From positions 1 through 26,513 of the forward strand of contig JBHJOC010000063.1 of assembly GCA_050330095.1 (NCBI GenBank): 26,513 bases of DNA, in the 5' to 3' direction. The notes beneath the pieces are model-generated. The model saw only the letters and a program-made list of their open reading frames with translations, did not search any database and was not told the DNA's origin. Source of the DNA: JBCBWG01 sp036804185. GTDB lineage: Bacteria > Pseudomonadota > Alphaproteobacteria > Rhizobiales > Hyphomicrobiaceae. Shown piece after piece: positions 8,151-16,358 of the stretch (within the stretch, counting starts at the first letter, position 1; the number at the start of each line of letters is the position of its first letter). Both the position numbers and the translations under genes were made by a program.

Positions 8151-8248
8151 TCTCATGACGTGTTTTGCCAGTGAACCGCTCAGGTGAGCGCGCCGCCGGA
8201 CAAGCCGCTCGCAGCCCGAGCTGGTCCAACCAACTCGGCCACGCTGCA

Positions 8249-9307
8249 TTATCTCTGAGCGACTTGCCGGTCACGTCTGAGCAGGCGCAGCACGCCCTCG
8301 GCTGCGGCTGCTGCGGCAACCTTGGCGGTCTCCCCCCAAGCGCCATCCAGTGAGCCTGCCGGGATCTCGTTCTTCTGAGCCACCGTGCCAAGTTCACGCC
8401 CATCCGGCGCCGTCACCTTCCAATTGATCTCGATCGGCTGTTTGCCATTGTTTGGCATGCCGAGCGCGACCGTGGCATTGACGCCGTTCGTACGTGGACC
8501 AGGGGAGTTGGTCATCGCGACGCCGCCACGCGCCAGTTCGTTGGAAATCGCCTCGGCGAGTGCCGTATTTCCATCTCCTGGCGCACCGGTCACGCGCGGG
8601 CGAACGACCACGATTGACTGCGTCTCAGCCGGGTTGGCAATGCTCCCGGTCGTCGTTTGGCTTGGGGTCGGTGCACCAGCGACCTGAGGGGCGGCCGGAG
8701 AGGGTGAGGATGCCGGAGCAGCGGCCAGAGGCACCTGGGCAGGCGCAGCGGAGGGTTGCGCGGGCAGCCATGCGGCCAAGGATGTGGCCGTCTTCTCGGC
8801 GATTTGGGACGTGATTTGTGGTGTTATCGACGCCCATGGATCGCTGGCGTTCGCACCGGAGATCACCTCTTCGCCGGCGATACGATTAACCCGCTGTCCG
8901 GCAGGGGTGTTTACGTCCCAGATATAGGAAACCTTCGTGCCGGCACGCTCGCGCGCCGCAACGATGTAGCCCCGTACGATGTGCCCGGCCCCTGGGGCTC
9001 CTTCCGGCGCAACGGCAATTCCGCGTTGCTGAAGTGCCTGCGTCAGCTGGGTCACCATATCGGCTTGCACATTTGCCGGAGCCCCAACTGGCGCGACCAG
9101 TGCCACCATGGATCGCGCTGCCGGCGTCGGCGCAACGGGCGCGATCTGATTGGCGAGTGGCGCCGGGGTGCCGGTCGCATCAGGCCCGAGCAAATTGCCA
9201 TCCAAGCTGCACGCACTGGCAAGCACGCCCGCAGAGATCAGAACAGCCACACTGCGTACCGCTCTGAGCGGGCGGATCTTCGCAGCAGTATCATTGGTCG
9301 TCACCAC
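8249..9307 (-). CDS. Putative outer-membrane lipoprotein with two repeated domains
   Basis: 352 residues of unknown function. A basic start and hydrophobic segment (about 16-32) end in ASAC with the lipid-accepting Cys at 33, so it is a likely lipoprotein; Ser at +2 argues against inner-membrane retention. The mature part has two similar halves, about 65-182 and 231-343, joined by a Pro/Ala/Ser-rich linker of about 48 residues. Both halves start with a short beta strand (SMVALVAP / SIVVVRP), continue through a helix with QALQQRGIAV / NELARGGVAM, and contain YIWDVNTPAGQRV / INWKVTAPDGREL. GTG at 9307 (GGGG 5 bases upstream) or the adjacent GTG at 9304 is the start. It follows pgeF by 185 bases on the same strand and the cluster contains lgt, the enzyme that would lipidate it. 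Similar proteins next to pgeF occur in Hyphomicrobiales genomes, from memory. Confidence 0.8.
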   Translation of the reverse strand: MVTTNDTAAKIRPLRAVRSVAVLISAGVLASACSLDGNLLGPDATGTPAPLANQIAPVAPTPAARSMVALVAPVGAPANVQADMVTQLTQALQQRGIAVAPEGAPGAGHIVRGYIVAARERAGTKVSYIWDVNTPAGQRVNRIAGEEVISGANASDPWASITPQITSQIAEKTATSLAAWLPAQPSAAPAQVPLAAAPASSPSPAAPQVAGAPTPSQTTTGSIANPAETQSIVVVRPRVTGAPGDGNTALAEAISNELARGGVAMTNSPGPRTNGVNATVALGMPNNGKQPIEINWKVTAPDGRELGTVAQKNEIPAGSLDGAWGETAKVAAAAAAEGVLRLLRRDRQVAQR

Positions 9308-9492
9308 GACGTCCCCCTGTCAATGTCCCGCTGGAATTCGGCACTCCACGCGCTTGTCGCGGCTGTGTCACCCGATACGCATCCGAGTCGCAGGCGCAGT
9401 TACGAAGCGAGTCCCTGAATAACGAAAGCCCCCACTCCCCCAGAACGCCCGTCAGACGCCCCAACAGGCATATTTCTCTGTGGATTAGGCAA

Positions 9493-10263
9493 TTACGCCA
9501 CGACGATGGCGGAGATTTGGCGGCCGTAATCGGGCTCTCCCCGATGCGTTGCACGTCGATACGAGTAGAATCGGTCGGGATCGGCGTAGGTGCAGGTGGT
9601 TCGTGCTTCTATGGTTAAGAGACCGAGCCGCTGGAGGCGAAAGGAAACGAAGCCGGGCAGATCGAAGTGCGGCTTTCGCTGACCCGGCGGTTCGATGAAG
9701 AAGCGGTCCGTCGCGGGGTCGTCACTCACGAATGCATCGCGGAAGTCCTGACCGACCTCGTAGTTGGCCTGTCCGATGGTGGGGCCGACCACGGCGCGGA
9801 TGCGGCCGGGGGCCGCTCCGAGCTTGACCATGGCTTCGATGGTCGCTTCCAGGATACCGGCTTTCGCACCGCGCCAGCCGGCGTGCCCCGCGCCAATGAC
9901 GCCAGTCGTTGCATCGGCGAAAAGGACCGGCGTGCAGTCCGCCGCCAGTGCGCCAATTATGACACCAGGCATTTGGGTGACGAGCGCATCGGCCCGCGGG
10001 GGGGTGTCGGAAAGGTTGGCGTCGAGGATCACCACGTCTGCCGAGTGAACCTGATGCAACGTATTGATTGGTGCCGAGTTGAAGCCAAGGTGACAAGCAA
10101 CCCGTCGACGGTTCTCGAGCACGGCTTCGCGATCATCGCCAGACCCGAGGCCAACGTTGAGACCGGCATAAAGGCCGGTCGAAACGCCTCCCTCGCGCGT
10201 GAAGAAGCCGTGCCGGATCGACGTGACGTCGCTCAAAGTGTCCGACAGGACGGGGTTTGGCAT
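9493..10263 (-). CDS. pgeF: Purine nucleoside phosphorylase / polyphenol-oxidase fold protein PgeF (YfiH, laccase domain)
   Basis: 256 residues of the DUF152/YfiH family. These zinc enzymes act on purine nucleosides (adenosine deamination and phosphorolysis) and have been linked to peptidoglycan editing in E. coli. The metal site is complete: H73 (HQVHSAD), C110 (AADCTP) and H127 (GHAGWRG), equivalent to H71, C107 and H124 in E. coli YfiH. HGFFTREGGVS at 18-28 is the usual N-terminal motif. The ATG at 10263 is chosen because GGAG lies 8 bases upstream; a GTG at 10296 would almost touch the upstream methyltransferase stop at 10301 but has no such site. It is the third gene of the minus-strand run lgt, methyltransferase, pgeF, probably one operon. 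Confidence 0.95.
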   Translation of the reverse strand: MPNPVLSDTLSDVTSIRHGFFTREGGVSTGLYAGLNVGLGSGDDREAVLENRRRVACHLGFNSAPINTLHQVHSADVVILDANLSDTPPRADALVTQMPGVIIGALAADCTPVLFADATTGVIGAGHAGWRGAKAGILEATIEAMVKLGAAPGRIRAVVGPTIGQANYEVGQDFRDAFVSDDPATDRFFIEPPGQRKPHFDLPGFVSFRLQRLGLLTIEARTTCTYADPDRFYSYRRATHRGEPDYGRQISAIVVA

Positions 10264-10300
10264 GCGAACGTCTCCCAAGCTGTCTCGACAGGTCACGCAG

Positions 10301-11467
10301 CTACGCAGTTTCGAAGCCAGGCAATCGGGGCGTGTGCGGTGAGCGGATCGCGATCACCTTGAAGCGCATGCCCATGCCGGTTGGCGCGATCAGTCGCAAT
10401 ACATCTGTCTCGATCTCGCCAGCGCGCGACGGATTGGCGCTCATCAGCCGCGAGGCGCGCTGGATGATGCCGAGCCCACCGAGAAACTCGGCCTGAGTCA
10501 CAGGCCCATCGACGACCAGGCCCGCCGTTCGGGCCTCGCTCTCAACCACCGAGAAATCGACTTGGCAGGTCAGGTCTGCTTCGCCAGGGGAGGTGAGGGG
10601 GTGCTCGAAGAGATGATTGCGAATGGCTTGGAGTGTATCCCCGGTGGCGGAGGCGAGGTGACCGTAGTCGATGAACAAGGCGACAACGGGCTGGCGGCGG
10701 CTGCGGGCAGCGAGCGGCCCGAGCAGGTCATCAAGCGGGGCTGCGACCTCCGCGATCGCTCCATCGTCGGCATTGAGCGTAGCCAGATGAGCAGCAGCGC
10801 TGAGATCGCGCGGTGCGGCGGCCATCGAGAGATCAGGCCCATCCAGATACGTCAGTGCGCCATGCGCGTCGAGCCCGACAAGCCGCTCGCGCCATGTGTC
10901 GCTGACGCGCCTGAACTGTCTGACTGGGCGCGTATCAAGGAATTCATTGGCAAGCACAATCGCTGGTCGCTCGGCTTGCGCCTCAACCGCACCGAGCGCA
11001 TCGACCCAGTGCACAGCGGCAAGCCCGCTCAGCGTTTCGGCCTGGACGTTCCGGAGCAGCGGGTTTGTTTCGACCAGCACGACCCGCGCCGAGGATGCGA
11101 ACGCAGGTACCCGTGAAGCCAGGCGCAACGCATCGGCCATGAGCGTGCCGCGCCCTGGGCCGAGTTCAATGAGGTCCAAGGCCGGCGGCGACCCGAACTG
11201 TTGCCACACGACAATCGCCCATGCGCCGATGAGTTCCCCGAACGTCTGGCTGATTTCAGGCGACGTGATAAAATCACCGCCACGCCCGATAGCGGGTCTC
11301 GTGCGGTAATAGCCCAGCGTTTCGTGATCGAGGCAGGCCGCCATATAGTCAGATACCGACATCGGACCCGAGCGTTGGATCTCATCGGTGAGCAGTCGCG
11401 CGAGTGGCGTCTTGCGTCTCGCCCTCGGATCATAGGCGGAAGGGCCTTCGGCCGCAGCCTCGGTCAT
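10301..11467 (-). CDS. SAM-dependent methyltransferase, MidA/NDUFAF7 family (COG1565)
   Basis: 388 residues of the family that includes mitochondrial NDUFAF7, which dimethylates an arginine of complex I subunit NDUFS2 during assembly. GDFITSPEISQTFGELIGAW-like segment at 64-83 is a strong family signature, and the SAM-binding motif I is ELGPGRGTL at 101-109. The ATG at 11467 is preferred because AGGGA lies 4-5 bases upstream; the open frame up to 11560 would overlap lgt by 23 bases and encodes a low-complexity Arg-rich start. It lies 70 bases after lgt and 37 before pgeF. The lgt-methyltransferase-pgeF order is common in alphaproteobacteria. The bacterial substrate is not established; a role at NADH dehydrogenase is an extrapolation from mitochondria. 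Confidence 0.93.
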   Translation of the reverse strand: MTEAAAEGPSAYDPRARRKTPLARLLTDEIQRSGPMSVSDYMAACLDHETLGYYRTRPAIGRGGDFITSPEISQTFGELIGAWAIVVWQQFGSPPALDLIELGPGRGTLMADALRLASRVPAFASSARVVLVETNPLLRNVQAETLSGLAAVHWVDALGAVEAQAERPAIVLANEFLDTRPVRQFRRVSDTWRERLVGLDAHGALTYLDGPDLSMAAAPRDLSAAAHLATLNADDGAIAEVAAPLDDLLGPLAARSRRQPVVALFIDYGHLASATGDTLQAIRNHLFEHPLTSPGEADLTCQVDFSVVESEARTAGLVVDGPVTQAEFLGGLGIIQRASRLMSANPSRAGEIETDVLRLIAPTGMGMRFKVIAIRSPHTPRLPGFETA

Positions 11468-11537
11468 GGTGTCCCTTGTCCTGCCGACTCTCGCTGCGTC
11501 TGTCCGCGAACGGCGTGCCGTTGCAGAGAGGCCGGTC

Positions 11538-12443
11538 TTAGACCGATGCTCCCTCCGCATTTCGGGTGCGGTTCGAGCGTGCGATGAAGAAGAGCCCCAA
11601 CGCGATCATTGGCAGCGAATATACGATACCGGCTGTCAAGCCGTACGCAGTCAGCGGATGGAACGGATCGGGCTGTCGGAACACCTCCCCAATCGACCTT
11701 GCAACCCCATATCCTGCCAGGAACACGCCGACCGTGAGCCCGGGCGATTTGAGCGCTCCGCGACGGTGCGTCAGGTACCGGAGCAGAGCGAACAGGATGA
11801 GGCCCTCGAGCGCTGCTTGATAGATTTGGCTCGGGTGGCGCGGCGCCAGTGGGTCCCATCCGAGGCTTGCGCGAGGCTCGCTCGTCGGCTCGGCAAGATA
11901 GCTTGCAACCCCTGGAAAGATCATGCCCCACGGCATGGTGGTCTCGCGGCCCCACAGCTCGCCGTTGATGAAATTGGCAATCCGACCGAAGAACAACCCG
12001 ATTGGTACAGCAGCTGCGCAGAGATCCATCGTCGAAAGCGTCGAGACGCCGTTGCGGGCGGCGAATGCCCAGATCGCGAGGCCGCACCCGAGCAGGGCGC
12101 CGTGGAACGCCATCCCGCCGCGCCAGATCGCCGGGATCTGCTCAGGGTTCTGGAAATAATAGCTCGGCTCGTAGAACAAGACCGCGCCAAGCCTGCCACC
12201 AATGATCACGCCGACGGTCATGTACAGCAGCAGGTCGTCGGTCTTGCCGATCTCGAACGGCGGACCACCGCGGGCCCAGAGCCCAGGCGCTGCAAGCAAG
12301 TTGCGAATGTAAAACCAGCCGAGAAGGAGGCCGACCATGTAGGCTAGGCCGTACCACTTCACGTCGATTGGCCCGAGCGAGAGTGCGACCGGGTCGATCT
12401 CCGGAAAGGGGATGGCCAGGATCGAACCGGTCAGAAGGGTCAT
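11538..12443 (-). CDS. lgt: Prolipoprotein diacylglyceryl transferase
   Basis: 301-residue integral membrane enzyme that transfers diacylglycerol from phosphatidylglycerol to the lipobox Cys of prolipoproteins, the first step of lipoprotein maturation. Several hydrophobic helices are visible (about 31-50, 71-92, 113-130, 140-156, 250-290). The Lgt signature GRIANFINGELWGR is at 153-166 with the essential Arg and Asn, and H114 in WRGGMAFHG corresponds to the conserved H103 of E. coli. The ATG at 12443 begins the usual short periplasmic segment leading to the ALSLGPIDVKWYGLAY helix; the ribosome-binding site is weak. It is the first gene of the minus-strand run with the methyltransferase and pgeF, and divergent from ubiK. 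Confidence 0.97.
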   Translation of the reverse strand: MTLLTGSILAIPFPEIDPVALSLGPIDVKWYGLAYMVGLLLGWFYIRNLLAAPGLWARGGPPFEIGKTDDLLLYMTVGVIIGGRLGAVLFYEPSYYFQNPEQIPAIWRGGMAFHGALLGCGLAIWAFAARNGVSTLSTMDLCAAAVPIGLFFGRIANFINGELWGRETTMPWGMIFPGVASYLAEPTSEPRASLGWDPLAPRHPSQIYQAALEGLILFALLRYLTHRRGALKSPGLTVGVFLAGYGVARSIGEVFRQPDPFHPLTAYGLTAGIVYSLPMIALGLFFIARSNRTRNAEGASV

Positions 12444-12852
12444 GCCGATGGCACCTCGAAAGATGTAGGAAGCGGCCGCGAGCCAAAAACCAAGGGCCGT
12501 TCACACTCGGGATATCGCAGTTCGTTGCTGACGCTTATCGCGCCCGCGCAAAGGACCGAACGCACAGCGGACTGCCAGAGACGGCGCGCGCGAGGCCGGC
12601 GCCGTTGTGTTCCCTGCCAGCCTGGAATTCAAGTGCGCGAACGGGTCTACTATCGCGCGCAGCAGAACCGTTGCTCTATGGTCGGGTCCTGCAACGCACC
12701 TTTGCCGGTATGAAGTTCGCCGGATGCGCTGGGCGGCACAGCGGCTCTGGCCCTGATCCAATCGACGCCTCGAATTCAGCATGTTGCCTCGTGACGGAAC
12801 GCAGCGACCCGTCTCGAGCACCCGTCGAAAGATACAAGCCAAGGATCGAAAG
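12444..12852. other. Divergent intergenic region between lgt and ubiK
   Basis: 409 bases with no credible gene; it must carry promoters for lgt (minus) and ubiK (plus). A TACTAT at 12648-12653 on the plus strand could be a -10 but has no matching -35. A long minus-strand open frame across this area is a shadow of GC-rich DNA. Confidence 0.55.
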
Positions 12853-13110
12853 ATGACGCAAACCACCGGACGCCTGTTTGACGATCTTGCAAACCTGATG
12901 ACCAGTGCGGCCGGTGCCGCCCAAGGCGTCAAAAATGAGATCGATACCATCGTGAAGGGCCAGATGGAGCGATTCATGTCTGACATGGATATTGTCAGGC
13001 GGGATGAATTCGAGGCCGTGTTCGAGATGGCCCAGAAGGCACGGCAGGAAAACGCGGAATTGCGCGCCCGCATCGAAGACCTCGAGCGGCGACTGGCTGG
13101 TACATCGTGA
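12853..13110 (+). CDS. ubiK: UbiK-like accessory factor (BMFP domain)
   Basis: 85-residue protein of the BMFP/UbiK family (formerly YqiC). In E. coli and Salmonella UbiK binds UbiJ and lipids and supports aerobic ubiquinone synthesis; older work describes membrane fusogenic activity. Residues 1-50 form an amphipathic region (RLFDDLANLM..GVKNEIDTIVKGQMERF), then VRRDEFEAVFEMAQKARQEN leads into a C-terminal coiled coil with a heptad-like run to residue 82 (ELRARIEDLERRL). The ATG at 12853 is preferred over an upstream in-frame start because AAGGA lies at 12841-12845 and the family begins here. A COQ9-domain gene 2 kb downstream on the same strand fits a ubiquinone-related neighbourhood. Confidence 0.9.
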   Translation: MTQTTGRLFDDLANLMTSAAGAAQGVKNEIDTIVKGQMERFMSDMDIVRRDEFEAVFEMAQKARQENAELRARIEDLERRLAGTS

Positions 13111-13476
13111 TGCAGCGCTGGCCGCTGGCCCCGCATCCGGGCGCTCGGCACGTGGGCCTCCGCCATGCCGCACCTTGCTTGCCGCGCTGAGCGCGAGCGA
13201 AGATCGACAGCTTTCGAACACGCTGTCCACAGTTCGTCCACGCGCCCGCCCATTGCGCTGGCTCCCGCCACGATCAAAGCGCTTTTGACGGTGACGAATC
13301 CTGACTGCTGCTTGCGACTCGTCGCATCCCTCTGATTGGGTCTGCGCGATCGGGCTCGCTGCCGCAGTCGCAATGGGTTCGCTCAAACGATCGGTTGCCC
13401 TGCCCTTGGCCGCAGAGCCCGTACCAGTGCCGCAGTTCAAGCTCCGGCGCGGCAAAAACGACAAGGAAACTCATTC
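13111..13476. other. Intergenic region between ubiK and the YbjN-domain gene
   Basis: 366 bases in which I see no gene, no tRNA and no strong terminator. The frame of the downstream gene is open back to 13336 but without family-like residues before 13477. A promoter for the YbjN-domain gene is expected but not recognisable. Confidence 0.5.
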
Positions 13477-13974
13477 ATGGCGTTTGCCAACAAACGGCGT
13501 CTTGTCAGTGTCCATCCCATTGAGCTGATTGACCAACTCGCGCATCGACACGGTTGGACAGCGGAGCGCAACGGTGACGAGGAACTGACCCTTGTCGTGT
13601 CTGGTGATTGGACGGATTATCAGATCTCGATCCACTGGCGCGCCGATCTCGAAGCTCTGCACATTGCCTGCGCCTTCGATTTCAAGGTGCCTGAGTACCG
13701 CCAACCGGAGATCTACCGCCTTCTTGCTCAGATCAACGAACAGATGTGGGTCGGTCATTTCGACCTGTGGGCGGCCGACGGCCTGGTGATGTTCCGCCAT
13801 GCGCTGCTGCTCAATGGGGCGGATGCAACGCTGGCTCAGTGCGAGGCGTTGCTGACCTCAGCGCTCGAAAGCTGCGAGCGCTACTATCAGGCCTTTCAGT
13901 TCGTCGTCTGGGCCGGCAAGGGCAGCCGCGAAGCCCTTGTGACCACCATGTTCGAGACCGAAGGCCAAGCCTGA
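13477..13974 (+). CDS. YbjN-domain protein (sensory-transduction-like fold)
   Basis: 165-residue soluble protein with a YbjN domain (DUF1790 type). The domain resembles type III secretion chaperones and in this group is of unknown function; E. coli YbjN affects motility and stress when overexpressed. The region about 8-150 is the domain: HPIELIDQLAHRHGW, then LTLVVSGDWTDYQISIHWRADLEALHIACAFDFKVP, then helix-rich segments including QINEQMWVGHFDLW. ATG at 13477 has AAGGAA at 13463-13468. It stops 69 bases before proC on the same strand. The YbjN-proC linkage is common in Hyphomicrobiales (from memory), so cotranscription is likely. Confidence 0.88.
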   Translation: MAFANKRRLVSVHPIELIDQLAHRHGWTAERNGDEELTLVVSGDWTDYQISIHWRADLEALHIACAFDFKVPEYRQPEIYRLLAQINEQMWVGHFDLWAADGLVMFRHALLLNGADATLAQCEALLTSALESCERYYQAFQFVVWAGKGSREALVTTMFETEGQA

Positions 13975-14043
13975 GGCGGTGCGCGCTGTTCGCGCCGTGG
14001 GTCTCGAGGCAGAACTCTTTTGCTTGGTGCGCTGGAGCCGAAA

Positions 14044-14874
14044 ATGAGCATCGAACTCGACGGTAACCTGGCACTCGTTGGTTGCGGCAAGATGGGGTTT
14101 GCCATGCTCTCTGGCTGGATCGCCGGTGGCGTTCCAGCCGACCGCGTCATCGTGCAAGAGCCGAGCCCAACAGAGCAGGTCGACACGTTCTGCCGGGCGC
14201 GTGGGATCAGGTGCGTTGCCACGCTTCGCGAAGCCGCCCTCGCAGAGCCCCTCGCAGTCGCCGTGATGGCTGTCAAACCGCAGGTCATGACCGACGTGCT
14301 CGCAACCGTCGTTCCTTACGTCGGAACCCAGACGCTCATCGTGTCGATTGCGGCCGGGCGAACGATTGCAAGCTTCGAAGCCCAGGTGCCGGCATCGGTA
14401 GCGGTGATCCGCACCATCCCGAACACGCCGGCTGCGATTGGCCGTGGAATAACCGTGTGTTGCGGCAATTCACATGTCACGGCGGACCAGCAGACACTGT
14501 GCGAGCGATTGCTCGCGGTTGTCGGTGAGGTCGGCTGGGTGGAGGACGAAGGGCTGATCGACGCTGCAACGGCGGTGTCGGGATCGGGACCAGCCTACGT
14601 GTTTCTTGTTGCAGAAGCCCTTGCGGCCGCTGGCGTCGAAGCCGGTTTGTCGCCGGAGCTTGCCCGGCGACTCGCGGACGCCACCGTATCGGGGGCCGGT
14701 GAACTCCTGCGGCAATCGCACGACGAGCCCGCACAATTGCGTCGCGACGTTACCTCGCCGAACGGCACGACCGAGGCAGCGCTGCGCGTTCTGATGGCAG
14801 CCGACGGACTCGGCGCTCTCATGACCAAAGCCGTGCTCGCGGCGCGCGATCGCAGCCGGGAGCTTGCGAACTGA
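14044..14874 (+). CDS. proC: Pyrroline-5-carboxylate reductase
   Basis: 276 residues, normal length. ProC reduces pyrroline-5-carboxylate to proline with NAD(P)H, the last step of proline synthesis. The Rossmann dinucleotide motif GCGKMG is at 13-18; AVKPQ follows the first fold; and the C-terminal family signature reads DVTSPNGTTEAAL, with Asn where Gly is usual in SPGGTT, a mild variation. The ATG at 14044 is chosen because GGAG lies at 14034-14037; a TTG at 14020 would add eight residues without support. It follows the YbjN-domain gene closely. The family call is secure. Confidence 0.97.
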   Translation: MSIELDGNLALVGCGKMGFAMLSGWIAGGVPADRVIVQEPSPTEQVDTFCRARGIRCVATLREAALAEPLAVAVMAVKPQVMTDVLATVVPYVGTQTLIVSIAAGRTIASFEAQVPASVAVIRTIPNTPAAIGRGITVCCGNSHVTADQQTLCERLLAVVGEVGWVEDEGLIDAATAVSGSGPAYVFLVAEALAAAGVEAGLSPELARRLADATVSGAGELLRQSHDEPAQLRRDVTSPNGTTEAALRVLMAADGLGALMTKAVLAARDRSRELAN

Positions 14875-15149
14875 CGCGCCCCCCTTGGCATCTGCTCCGA
14901 CTGCGCCAATCTCCTCGGGGGAGGCGCGCGGGTTGTGCGCATCGGGTCAGACGCGTGCCGCTGGTCTACGTGGGAGCCGAGCCGTCCTGGGGACAGCGTT
15001 GGGTAATCTGATGCCGGCCGTCGTGCGTTCTTCCAAGGTGGGAAGGCTGAGCAGCTTCGCGCCTTCCGCCCGGATGCCTGCCGCACACAGCCATTGGCTC
15101 GCCTCAACACCGGCGTTCCCTGCTTCACACCCACATCGAGTTTGCGCCT

Positions 15150-15851
15150 ATGGATCCTCTGCCCGACAAATCGAAGATCATCGACGCTGCGATGCGGCTT
15201 GCATCGGAACGGTCTTGGGCCGACGTGTCGATGCGCGATATCGCGGAGGAGGCATCGGTCACGCTTGCCGATCTGCGCCGCGTGTTTGGCTCGAAGACAC
15301 AGATTGTTGCGGCCTACATCAAACGCATCGACAGCGACATTCTCGGCAAGGTTCCACAACGGGAAGCCGGCCAATCCCCTCGTGATGCGCTGTTCGAGAT
15401 CCTGATGGCACGCTTTGACGCGATGGCGCCACACAAGGCCGCGCTGAGGTCGATCGATGCGGCGACAACCCTCGACACCACGCTGCTCGGGTCGCTGCTC
15501 AATTCACAGCGCTGGATGCTCATGGCGGCCGGCCTCGACGGTGACGGCCCGCGTGGAACCTTGCGCACGACGGGGCTGATGACGCTGTTTGCTTCCGTTT
15601 TCCGGGTGTGGTTGCAGGATGACGACCCGGGGCTCGCGCGGACGATGGCAGCCCTCGACCGCCGTTTGCGTCGGGCGGAAGCGTCGATGTCGGCAATCGA
15701 TCAAGCCTGCGACGGTGCCCAGCGCCTCGGCAAATCGATCATCGCGGGCTTGACCGGGCTCGCGGATCGGGCGGCCGGCAAACGGCGACGCTCAGACGCC
15801 GATGGTTCGGAGGGCCCGCGCTACGACGCTGCGCCGGACGCCGCCGGTTGA
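15150..15851 (+). CDS. TetR-like HTH protein with COQ9-type C-terminal domain
   Basis: 233 residues. Residues 8-52 have a TetR-type helix-turn-helix (KIIDAAMRLASERSW, then VSMRDIAEEASVTLADLRRVF), and about 75-190 resemble the COQ9 domain (LFEILMARFDAMAPHKAALRSI). Mitochondrial COQ9 is a TetR-fold lipid-binding protein required for COQ7 hydroxylation in ubiquinone synthesis, so this protein may bind a lipid or quinone intermediate rather than, or as well as, DNA. The C-terminal 25 residues are charged and look disordered. The ATG at 15150 has no strong Shine-Dalgarno. There are 275 bases between proC and this gene with no recognisable content. Genome databases mostly call such proteins TetR regulators; both readings are possible. 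Confidence 0.85.
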   Translation: MDPLPDKSKIIDAAMRLASERSWADVSMRDIAEEASVTLADLRRVFGSKTQIVAAYIKRIDSDILGKVPQREAGQSPRDALFEILMARFDAMAPHKAALRSIDAATTLDTTLLGSLLNSQRWMLMAAGLDGDGPRGTLRTTGLMTLFASVFRVWLQDDDPGLARTMAALDRRLRRAEASMSAIDQACDGAQRLGKSIIAGLTGLADRAAGKRRRSDADGSEGPRYDAAPDAAG

Positions 15852-15909
15852 CCAGGGCGCCATCACGGTCCATCAGCGCGCTCGTTCAACACCGCAACGG
15901 GATATAATG

Positions 15910-16269
15910 ATGGCGACCGAAACGAATACCTCTGCAACGATCACCTTCGATCAGTTCCTGGCCGTCGATGTTCGTGTCGGGACGGTCGTTGATGCCCAAC
16001 CGTTTCCTGAAGCGCGGAAGCCCGCCGTCAAGTTGGTGATCGACTTTGGCCCAACCATCGGACGTCGGAAATCGTCGGCGCAGATCACGAAGCACTACTC
16101 ACCCGAAGCCTTGATCGGTCGGCAGGTCGCAGCTGTCGTGAATTTCCCGCCGCGCCAGATCGGGCCCTTCATGTCCGAAGTCCTGACGCTGGGATTTCAC
16201 GATGATGCTGGCGAAGTGGTCCTGATCGCACCCGACAAACGGGTTCCGAACGGCGCACGCATGCTCTGA
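15910..16269 (+). CDS. CsaA-type tRNA-binding protein
   Basis: 119 residues, one OB-fold tRNA-binding domain of the CsaA family, related to the C-terminal domain of methionyl- and the N-terminal domain of bacterial phenylalanyl-tRNA synthetases. CsaA homodimers bind tRNA and have export-chaperone-like activity in Bacillus subtilis. ITFDQFLAVDVRVGTV near 12-27 is the first strand pair, RKSSAQITKHYSPEALIGRQVAAVVNFPPRQIG the central part, and the end VLIAPDKRVPNGARML is characteristic. ATG at 15910 has GGGA 7 bases upstream; the adjacent ATG at 15907 is equally possible. It converges with the histidine kinase gene. Confidence 0.93.
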   Translation: MATETNTSATITFDQFLAVDVRVGTVVDAQPFPEARKPAVKLVIDFGPTIGRRKSSAQITKHYSPEALIGRQVAAVVNFPPRQIGPFMSEVLTLGFHDDAGEVVLIAPDKRVPNGARML

Positions 16270-16333
16270 TCGGACAATCTTTTATCTGTCTCCGGCTCGC
16301 CCGTCCGTGTGTCATCGCCGGCCGTCAACCTTC

Positions 16334-16351
16334 GGGCTTACGGGCAAGCCC
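16334..16351. terminator. Hairpin between convergent genes, possible bidirectional terminator
   Basis: GGGCTT (16334-16339) and AAGCCC (16346-16351) form a perfect 6-bp stem with a 6-base loop, placed between the CsaA-type gene and the histidine kinase stop. No strong U-tract on either side, so termination is only inferred from position. Confidence 0.4.
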
Positions 16352-16358
16352 ATCGTCC

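Larger units (their letters stand above)
7760..8248. other. Intergenic region upstream of prs
   Basis: About 490 bases without a convincing gene. On the minus strand it contains the end of the lipoprotein transcript with a good hairpin terminator (8124-8150), then a possible prs promoter (7957-7985) with a leader of about 200 bases. Short open frames on the plus strand have no family-like content or ribosome-binding site that I could see. Confidence 0.6.

Noticed and set aside
11466..12347. Plus-strand open frame of 293 codons opposite lgt
   Set aside because: Antisense to Lgt with its intact signature; composition is that of a shadow frame.
12501..13373. Minus-strand open frame of 290 codons over the ubiK gene and both flanking gaps
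   Set aside because: The Arg/Ser-rich translation lacks family features and overlaps ubiK, which has a good start and a recognised domain.
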